Shown in pieces: positions 1 through 4,559 of a stretch of 5,515 nucleotides of DNA (position 1 is the stretch's first letter; each line of letters opens with the position of its first letter). This DNA is from an uncultured Clostridium sp. (GTDB taxonomy: Bacteria; Bacillota_A; Clostridia; Lachnospirales; Lachnospiraceae), in contig CAMWKN010000149.1 in the NCBI GenBank assembly GCA_947174825.1, forward strand, positions 1 to 5,515, written 5' to 3'. Both the position numbers and the translations under genes were made by a program. The notes beneath the pieces are model-generated. The model was not told the DNA's origin, made no database searches, and worked only from the letters and a program-made list of their open reading frames with translations.

Positions 1-35
1 GTATTACAGAGACCATTGATACAGATTCTTTCTAG
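1..35 (+). CDS. C-terminal tail of an upstream gene (partial)
   Basis: In the frame starting at base 3, the window opens with ITETIDTDSF followed by a TAG stop at 33-35. The stop falls just before the AGGGAGG ribosome binding site of the next gene, 14 bases from its ATG, which is the usual spacing inside an operon. Ten residues are too few to identify a family. ATPases of the downstream gene's type are normally co-transcribed with a permease or a membrane-fusion adaptor, and none follows on the right, so this may be the end of that partner; this is inference. Frame 1 is also open here, running to a stop at 55-57 and overlapping the next start, so the frame choice is not certain. Confidence 0.45.
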   Translation, partial: ITETIDTDSF

Positions 36-49
36 GGAGGATATTACTT

Positions 50-721
50 ATGAGTGAAATTGCATTAAAGACGAATCATTTAAAGAAAGTATATGAAGTT
101 GGTGAACAAAAAGTAGAGGCTTTGAAAGATGTTACTATTTCCATAGAAGAAGGAAGCTTTGTGGCACTGACAGGTACTAGCGGCAGTGGAAAATCCACAC
201 TCATGCACTGTCTGGGAGGTTTGGATATTCCCACTTCCGGAGAAGTATATATTCATGATATTGATTTGTGCAAATGCAAGGAAAAGCAGTTGGCAAAGGT
301 CAGACGGGAGGAAATTGGTTTTATGTTTCAGAATTTTTCTCTCCTGGAAGAATTGAGTGTGAAAGAGAATATTGTACTGCCTGTTTTGCTTGCTGGCGGA
401 AAAGTAGATGAGGAATATATTAACGGATTGATGGAGCAGCTGGGAATTGCTGACAGACAGAAGCATACACCGGCTCAGTTAAGTGGAGGACAGCAACAGC
501 GGGTAGCGATTGCACGCGCCCTGGCTAATGATCCGGCTGTGATTTTATGTGATGAGCCTACTGGAAACCTTGACCACAAAACCAGTGAGGAAGTGATGGA
601 ATTACTGCATGATATACATCAGACCTATCACAAAACCTGCTTGATTGTTACTCATGATAGGGAAGTCGCAAAGGGAGCAGATTATATTTTGCAGATTGAA
701 GATGGCATGGTAAAAGAATAG
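50..721 (+). CDS. ABC transporter ATP-binding protein, LolD/MacB/BceA type
   Basis: This is a complete ABC nucleotide-binding subunit of 223 residues, the usual length for the COG1136 group, which powers export of lipoproteins, peptides or drugs, or antimicrobial-peptide sensing and resistance, at the cytoplasmic face of the membrane. Visible motifs in order are Walker [10 protein letters not shown] (42-50), Q-loop glutamine 94 in FMFQNF, signature LSGGQQQR (144-151), Walker B AVILCDEP (163-170) with catalytic Glu169, the TGNLD D-loop region (171-175), and the switch His202 in VTHD. All key residues are intact. ATG 50 is supported by AGGGAGG at 34-40. No permease follows: the next gene is an alcohol dehydrogenase with its own promoter, so the membrane partner is probably upstream. 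The substrate cannot be told from the ATPase. No hairpin with a T-run is visible after the stop. Confidence 0.95.
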   Translation: MSEIALKTNHLKKVYEVGEQKVEALKDVTISIEEGSFVALTGTSGSGKSTLMHCLGGLDIPTSGEVYIHDIDLCKCKEKQLAKVRREEIGFMFQNFSLLEELSVKENIVLPVLLAGGKVDEEYINGLMEQLGIADRQKHTPAQLSGGQQQRVAIARALANDPAVILCDEPTGNLDHKTSEEVMELLHDIHQTYHKTCLIVTHDREVAKGADYILQIEDGMVKE

Positions 722-731
722 CGATCCGTCA

Positions 732-760
732 TTGCTTTCCTTTGTTTGTAGTGTTAGAAT
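732..760 (+). promoter_or_regulatory. Candidate sigma-A promoter for the alcohol dehydrogenase gene
   Basis: A TTGCTT -35-like hexamer (732-737) is separated by exactly 17 bases from TAGAAT (755-760), which matches TATAAT at five of six positions. A TG pair at 752-753 gives an extended -10 (TGn), which commonly compensates for a weak -35. The predicted start of transcription is near 767, leaving a leader of about 78 bases before the ATG. The position between two functionally unrelated genes fits an independent transcription unit. Confidence 0.5.
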
Positions 761-776
761 AGTAGATGAGTTTGGT

Positions 777-791
777 ATTGCAGTTTGCAAT
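777..791 (+). promoter_or_regulatory. Short perfect inverted repeat in the dehydrogenase leader
   Basis: The arms ATTGCA (777-782) and TGCAAT (786-791) are perfect reverse complements around a 3-base centre, GTT. The site begins about 10 bases past the predicted transcription start, where a repressor could block elongation or a small hairpin could form. It does not match the Rex-type operator core (TTGTTAA...TTAACAA) that often controls clostridial alcohol dehydrogenases. A 6-base palindrome can occur by chance, so the role is speculative. Confidence 0.25.
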
Positions 792-844
792 GCGGATACT
801 CGGATATGTGTTGACAGGTTTATAGAAAGAGAGGTATTTGAAGT

Positions 845-2062
845 ATGGCAAGGTTTACGTTACCAAGAGATTTGTACCATGGGGCAGGTTCACTGGCTGC
901 ACTGAAGGATTTTCAGGGAAAGCGTGCGATGATTTGTGTGGGCGGCGGTTCCATGAAAAAGAACGGTTTTCTGGATAAGGCGATCGGCTATCTGAAAGAG
1001 GCTGGTATGGAAGTAGAAGTATTTGAGGGAATTGAGCCGGATCCGTCTGTGGAGACAGTGATGAAAGGTGCCGAGGCAATGCAGAAGTTTGAGCCGGATT
1101 GGATTGTTGCCATGGGTGGTGGTTCTCCGATTGATGCCGCAAAGGCAATGTGGATTAAGTACGAATATCCGGACACAACTTTTGAGGATATGTGCAAGGT
1201 ATTTGGATTGCCAAAGCTCCGCACAAAGGCTCATTTCTGTGCGATTTCTTCCACATCTGGAACGGCAACCGAGGTAACAGCATTTTCAATTATTACGGAT
1301 TATCAAAAAGGAATCAAATATCCGATTGCGGATTTTGAAATTACACCGGATGTGGCAATTGTGGATCCGGAGTTGGCAGAGACCATGCCGAAAAAACTGG
1401 TGGCACACACTGGTATGGATGCCATGACACATTCCATTGAAGCTTATGTTTCTACTGCTAATTGTGACTACACCGATCCATTGGCACTGCATTCCATCAA
1501 GATGATTCAGCGGGATTTGGTTGGCTCTTATAATGGTGATATGGAGAAACGTCACAGCATGCATAATGCACAGTGTCTGGCAGGTATGGCATTTTCTAAT
1601 GCGCTGCTGGGTATCGTACATTCTATGGCTCACAAGACTGGTGCCGCTTTTGCGGATCATGGTGCACATATTATTCACGGCGCAGCTAATGCAATGTATC
1701 TGCCGAAAGTGATCGCCTTTAATGCCAAGGATGAGACCGCCAAGAAACGTTATGCGGAGATTGCTGATTTTATGAATCTGGGTGGTGGCAGTGACGATGA
1801 GAAGGTAAAACTTCTGATTGATCATCTGCGTGGAATGAATGATGATTTGAACATACCACATTGTATCAAGAATTATGGTGCTGACAGTTATCCGACAGAG
1901 CAGGGATTTGTGCCGGAGGATGTATTTTTAGAGAGACTGCCGGAGATTGCTGCAAACGCAATTCTGGATGCCTGCACGGGTTCTAATCCAAGACAGCCTT
2001 CTCAAGAAGAAATGGAGAAACTGCTGAAGTGCTGCTATTATGACACAGAGGTAGATTTCTAA
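845..2062 (+). CDS. Iron-containing alcohol dehydrogenase (butanol-dehydrogenase type)
   Basis: This 405-residue protein is a group III Fe-dependent alcohol dehydrogenase, which reversibly reduces an aldehyde such as butanal or acetaldehyde to the alcohol with NAD(P)H in the cytoplasm, typically in fermentation. The N-terminal dinucleotide-binding half carries the family GGGSPIDAAK motif (91-100) and SSTSGTATEVTAFS (135-148). The metal site is Asp192 and His196 in GMDAMTHSIEAY, with His259 and His278; His263 is the additional conserved histidine. The start MARFTLPRD and the end TGSNPRQ...TEVDF closely resemble the clostridial NADPH-dependent butanol dehydrogenase, as I recall that sequence. 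The stretch between His259 and His278 is about five residues longer than in the classical FucO/butanol dehydrogenase spacing. The AGAGAGG at 828-834 supports ATG 845. It appears monocistronic, with its own promoter upstream and a strong hairpin downstream. The true substrate and cofactor preference cannot be read from the sequence. Confidence 0.95.
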   Translation: MARFTLPRDLYHGAGSLAALKDFQGKRAMICVGGGSMKKNGFLDKAIGYLKEAGMEVEVFEGIEPDPSVETVMKGAEAMQKFEPDWIVAMGGGSPIDAAKAMWIKYEYPDTTFEDMCKVFGLPKLRTKAHFCAISSTSGTATEVTAFSIITDYQKGIKYPIADFEITPDVAIVDPELAETMPKKLVAHTGMDAMTHSIEAYVSTANCDYTDPLALHSIKMIQRDLVGSYNGDMEKRHSMHNAQCLAGMAFSNALLGIVHSMAHKTGAAFADHGAHIIHGAANAMYLPKVIAFNAKDETAKKRYAEIADFMNLGGGSDDEKVKLLIDHLRGMNDDLNIPHCIKNYGADSYPTEQGFVPEDVFLERLPEIAANAILDACTGSNPRQPSQEEMEKLLKCCYYDTEVDF

Positions 2063-2089
2063 ACAACGAAGAAAGTTATTTTAGGTTTT

Positions 2090-2154
2090 AGGCAGGAGCG
2101 TATGCATAGGGAACGAATGCATATGCTCCTGCTTGATAATGCATCTGTTTTTTT
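2090..2154 (+). terminator. Long hairpin with displaced T-tract after the dehydrogenase gene
   Basis: The left arm GCAGGAGCGTATGCAT (2092-2107) pairs with ATGCATATGCTCCTGC (2117-2132) over 16 pairs with a single G-U wobble, extending two more pairs outward to 2090 and 2134; the loop is nine bases. The stem begins 28 bases after the dehydrogenase stop, where a terminator is expected. However, the run of seven T's lies at 2148-2154, about 14 bases past the stem rather than directly at its foot, so this is not a textbook Rho-independent terminator. It may instead be a weak terminator, an mRNA-stabilising 3' structure, or a regulatory structure in front of the next gene. Confidence 0.55.
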
Positions 2155-2159
2155 ATCAT
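2133..2159 (+). promoter_or_regulatory. Weak promoter candidate for the lipoprotein gene
   Basis: TTGATA (2133-2138) and TATCAT (2154-2159) each match the sigma-A consensus at five of six positions. The spacer is only 15 bases, shorter than the preferred 17, and transcription would begin almost at the ribosome binding site. The -35 element abuts the base of the preceding hairpin. I see no better promoter in the gap, so the lipoprotein could also depend on read-through from the dehydrogenase. Confidence 0.22.
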
Positions 2160-2166
2160 GTTTTTT

Positions 2167-2174
2167 GAGGGGGG
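2167..2174 (+). promoter_or_regulatory. Ribosome binding site fixing the lipoprotein start
   Basis: The purine run GAGGGGGG lies seven bases before ATG 2182. The longer reading frame begins at ATG 2158, but this site would then be inside the gene, and the extra eight residues would precede the signal peptide with a non-typical sequence. The site therefore selects ATG 2182. Confidence 0.8.
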
Positions 2175-2181
2175 ATCTTCT

Positions 2182-3702
2182 ATGAAATGCAAAATAGTAT
2201 TATTGCTGTCACTGCTTCTGGTGATTCTGTGCTGTGGATGCAGTGTTACAGAAAAACGGGATGATCCGGTAGTGACAGAACAAACGGATCCGGGATTGTC
2301 AGCAATTTTTAAAAATAGTCCGACCACGGTCAAAAACAATCGATTTGAGAATGATGATATGCGGATCTGGAGACAGAACGATGACGATGGCAACAGTATT
2401 TGGATGCAGGAAAAACTGGATGGAACGGATAAGAAACAAATACCATTTGGAAAATTTTTTTTATGGCTTACCAATGATTGGATCTATTATTATACGATGC
2501 AATCTCAATCAAGCAGTCAGAGGGCACACTATAAGATTTGCCGTATTCCACTTGATCATCAGGAAGCCACTTATCGTACCGAAGAAAAAGAAGTTTTATT
2601 TGAAGATGACTTGGGCATGTTTCTTGAGACAGAGTTTATAGTAACAGATCAATGTATCATTTATGGGGCATGTCGTTATCCTAAAGAGGTCGGAGAGACG
2701 ATTACCTATTATCGCTATGATTTTCAGACGAAAAAGAAGAATGAGCAGTTTTCTGTAGAATTGGTAGAAGATTTGCCAGAGGGAGATGAATGGTATTATG
2801 GGATTTATAACGATGTATCAGGTAATCTGCCTGTGACGCTGGGAAATGATTTTTTTGTCGGGGGAAGAGAAGGAGTCTTTCGTGTCCCATTTGATACACT
2901 GGAACCTGTGAAAATTTATTCCGGTGAAGCGGTCAATCATATTTATTTGTTTATGAATGAGGAAAAAGAGGATAATTCCCATCAGACAGATAATTTGATG
3001 GTTGCTCATAACGGTGGGGTATATTTTACAGTAACAGGGAAGGAGATTATGAAATATGAGGAAGGCAGTGAGTCCGCTGACTATGTTTTGGAAGAAAAAG
3101 AATTGCGGAGTATTTTAGAGAATATGAAGCTTTGGGATGAGGATTATCAAGAAGATGCTTTTAGCATAATAGAGGGATTGCGTCTCTGGAATGACAGGCT
3201 TTATCTTAATGTGACTGGTATATGGAGCAGAACGGCAACAGATGGACGTGTGTATAGTGGGGAAAGGGAAGTGTTGCTCTCAGCAGAACTTACCAATCTA
3301 AAGGAATGGAAACTGGAAGATGCATTGTCGGAATATATTCTGGAAAATGCCATATGTGACTATCTTTATTACTGGAGCAGGGATAATTACTTAAATTATT
3401 ATTCAGATCATGTAAGTCTTTCGCCGAAAAAACTGACAGAGGAAAACAAAAAGACATTGTCCAGGGAGTGCTATCTATACGATATGGGTGATGGAAAGAT
3501 ACTGCTTGCCTATTGTTCTTTTTCTCCCAAGAAAGTACCAAATGGGTCAGATGGAGTGGAAAAAGAGTTACTTTATGACCTGGATACTGGAAAATTTTTA
3601 CCCTTAGACAAGGATAATTATACGCCATATTATCAGTGGCTATGGAGAGCTGTTTCCTATAACAGACCTTGGCCTGAATACTATGACGAGTCCATGAATT
3701 GA
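2182..3702 (+). CDS. Putative extracytoplasmic lipoprotein of unknown function
   Basis: From ATG 2182 the product is 506 residues. Its N-terminus is a short basic start (MKCK), a hydrophobic stretch VLLLSLLLVIL (6-16), and cysteines at 17, 18 and 20 followed by a polar, acidic linker, which is a lipoprotein-type signal. Cys20, with Gly19 before it, is the most likely lipidated residue, although the usual Leu and Ser/Ala at -3 and -2 are replaced by Cys. The mature part is rich in Asp, Glu, Tyr and Trp and has no second membrane segment. Short strand-like units such as NDWIYYYT (98-105), YKICRIPLD (117-125) and CIIYGACRY (158-166) recall the repeated units of DUF5050-like or beta-propeller proteins on the outer face of Gram-positive cells; this is a weak resemblance. 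No catalytic motif is recognised. It is separated from the flavoprotein gene by 64 bases without a visible terminator, so co-transcription is possible. Confidence 0.85.
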   Translation: MKCKIVLLLSLLLVILCCGCSVTEKRDDPVVTEQTDPGLSAIFKNSPTTVKNNRFENDDMRIWRQNDDDGNSIWMQEKLDGTDKKQIPFGKFFLWLTNDWIYYYTMQSQSSSQRAHYKICRIPLDHQEATYRTEEKEVLFEDDLGMFLETEFIVTDQCIIYGACRYPKEVGETITYYRYDFQTKKKNEQFSVELVEDLPEGDEWYYGIYNDVSGNLPVTLGNDFFVGGREGVFRVPFDTLEPVKIYSGEAVNHIYLFMNEEKEDNSHQTDNLMVAHNGGVYFTVTGKEIMKYEEGSESADYVLEEKELRSILENMKLWDEDYQEDAFSIIEGLRLWNDRLYLNVTGIWSRTATDGRVYSGEREVLLSAELTNLKEWKLEDALSEYILENAICDYLYYWSRDNYLNYYSDHVSLSPKKLTEENKKTLSRECYLYDMGDGKILLAYCSFSPKKVPNGSDGVEKELLYDLDTGKFLPLDKDNYTPYYQWLWRAVSYNRPWPEYYDESMN

Positions 3703-3754
3703 ATGATAAAGTGTACAATATGGAGTAAAATGATGCGTAACGTAATTGAAGTAT

Positions 3755-3759
3755 GGAGG
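3755..3759 (+). promoter_or_regulatory. Ribosome binding site fixing the flavoprotein start
   Basis: GGAGG sits seven bases before ATG 3767. The frame is open from an earlier ATG at 3746, but that start has no purine-rich site and would place GGAGG inside the gene. Starting at 3767 also gives the typical flavodoxin-fold beginning MKKILVVQGG. Confidence 0.85.
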
Positions 3760-3766
3760 AAAAGCA

Positions 3767-4351
3767 ATGAAAAAAATTCTTGTGGTACAGGGTGGCGGCA
3801 GGGCAAAAGGGAATACGGCACAGCTTATCAGCCATTTTGTTATGGGAGCAGAGGAAAAGGGACATTCGGTTGAGGTTATTTCACTCATAGAGAAAGAAGT
3901 CAAAGGGTGTCTTGGCTGCAATGCCTGCCGCTATGGGAAACCATGTGTGCAGAAAGATGCATTTAACGATATTGTTCCAAAAATAAAATCTGCTGACTGT
4001 ATTATCTTTGCTTCACCGTTATATTTCTGGACAGTATCCTCCAGGATAAAGGCTTTCATTGAGAGATTTTACTGTATAGCGGAGGAAGATTCCAACCCGC
4101 CATTAGGTAGATATGAAAAATATCCAGTTAAGGACTGTGCGTTACTCATGACTTCGGCAGACGACTTTTTCTGGACATTTGAGCAGGCAGTTTCCTATTA
4201 TCAGTTTACCATGGTAAATTATATTGGATTTCAGGACAGGGGCATGGTGCTTGCGGGCGGATGTGGGGATACGAACGGTAAACCACAGATAGATAAGACA
4301 GTCCATTTGCAGGCAGCGTATGAATTTGGAAAGAATATTTATTTAGAGTGA
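3767..4351 (+). CDS. Flavodoxin-fold NAD(P)H-dependent FMN oxidoreductase with four-Cys motif
   Basis: The product has 194 residues, typical of the FMN_red/WrbA-related, iron-sulfur flavoprotein-like family of cytoplasmic electron carriers or quinone, nitro- or metal-reducing oxidoreductases. It opens with a beta strand KKILVVQ and a phosphate-binding loop GGGRAKGNTAQL (9-20). The central SPLYFWTVSSRIKAFIERF (83-101) is the family's conserved flavin-site and helix segment. Between them lies KGCLGCNACRYGKPCVQKDAF (start 46) with Cys48, Cys51, Cys54 and Cys60. This C-x2-C-x2-C-x5-C spacing fits the compact 4Fe-4S motif described for archaeal and clostridial iron-sulfur flavoproteins, but many flavodoxin-family proteins carry the same cysteines without a proven cluster. 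It may be transcribed alone or with the lipoprotein; no clear promoter is seen in the 64-base gap. The physiological partner is unknown. Confidence 0.9.
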   Translation: MKKILVVQGGGRAKGNTAQLISHFVMGAEEKGHSVEVISLIEKEVKGCLGCNACRYGKPCVQKDAFNDIVPKIKSADCIIFASPLYFWTVSSRIKAFIERFYCIAEEDSNPPLGRYEKYPVKDCALLMTSADDFFWTFEQAVSYYQFTMVNYIGFQDRGMVLAGGCGDTNGKPQIDKTVHLQAAYEFGKNIYLE

Positions 4352-4372
4352 TATGTAACGGAGGTGTATTTT

Positions 4373-4504
4373 TTGGATGTTCTATTTGCGATAAATGTAT
4401 TAACTTATAAAGGATCTTTAGTTTTTCTTGTACAACAAGAGCAGTGGGATTATAATTTGGATGATAACATGATAATGGAGAATGAGAGGAGTATGCTAGA
4501 ATGA
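4373..4504 (+). CDS. Possible small ORF with TTG start (43 aa)
   Basis: GGAGG at 4360-4364 is followed eight bases later by TTG 4373, opening a 43-codon frame that begins MDVLFAINVLTYKGSLVFLV and ends ENERSMLE. Its TGA stop overlaps the ATG at 4501 in the ATGA arrangement typical of translational coupling. The first half is mildly hydrophobic and the second acidic. Against it, a good promoter (4428-4456) lies within it, no family is recognised, and the composition could be that of an AT-rich intergenic region. It may be the remains of a gene cut by the same rearrangement that left the fragment at 4501. Confidence 0.25.
   Translation: MDVLFAINVLTYKGSLVFLVQQEQWDYNLDDNMIMENERSMLE
4426..4440 (+). 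promoter_or_regulatory. Perfect palindrome over a -35 element, candidate operator
   Basis: The arms TCTTGT (4426-4431) and ACAAGA (4435-4440) are exact reverse complements around ACA. The repeat covers the -35 hexamer of the promoter at 4428-4456, the classical place for a repressor to exclude RNA polymerase. No T-run follows, so it is not a terminator. The match to any named regulator is unknown, and arms of six bases do not exclude chance. Confidence 0.35.
4428..4456 (+). promoter_or_regulatory. Candidate sigma-A promoter for the fragment and the right-hand gene
   Basis: TTGTAC (4428-4433) is followed by a 17-base spacer and a perfect TATAAT (4451-4456). The -35 matches at only its first three bases, but the spacing is ideal and the -10 exact. 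Transcription should start near 4463, just ahead of the GAGAGGAG ribosome binding site (4484-4491) of the 15-codon fragment, and would continue into the gene at 4560 because no terminator intervenes. Confidence 0.55.
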
Positions 4505-4548
4505 AGCGGTTTAATGTAAACGGAACTTGTTATACGGATCAGCATTAA
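4501..4548 (+). pseudogene. N-terminal remnant of an AAA-ATPase-like/PD-(D/E)XK family gene
   Basis: ATG 4501 is preceded by GAGAGGAG (4484-4491) at a good distance and a strong promoter candidate, yet encodes only MKRFNVNGTCYTDQH before a TAA at 4546-4548. From memory of the family, this closely resembles the start of the AAA-ATPase-like proteins (PF09820, often fused to a DUF1703 PD-(D/E)XK nuclease domain), which commonly begin with a (K/R)xFNVxGxCxPxxHYMVD-type sequence followed by an INRARQYGKTTT Walker A region. Here the frame ends exactly after the conserved His, where Tyr-Met-Val should follow, and nothing resembling the ATPase core is found downstream in the three + frames. An internal deletion or replacement is the likely cause. 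Alternatively, it is a genuine 15-residue leader peptide and the resemblance is accidental. Confidence 0.55.
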
Positions 4549-4559
4549 AAAGGATATTT

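Noticed and set aside
811..839. A perfect TTGACA close upstream of the alcohol dehydrogenase start
   Set aside because: The only -10-like bases at 17-18 spacing (834-840) are poor, and transcription would begin at or after the ATG with the RBS inside the spacer. The promoter at 732-760 is better.
1286..1861. A long minus-strand open frame (191 codons) opposite the dehydrogenase
   Set aside because: It lies entirely antisense to a well-supported enzyme, has no RBS-backed start and a translation without any recognisable domain, so it is a shadow of the real gene.
3699..3731. A promoter between the lipoprotein and flavoprotein genes (TTGAAT, TACAAT, TAAAAT)
   Set aside because: TTGAAT is 9 bases from TACAAT and 21 from TAAAAT, so no pair has acceptable spacing, and no -35 lies 17 bases before TACAAT.
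3290..3921. Minus-strand open frames spanning the lipoprotein end and the flavoprotein start
   Set aside because: They overlap two genes with good starts on the + strand, and their translations are low-quality, rich in Ser, His and Cys, with no family resemblance.
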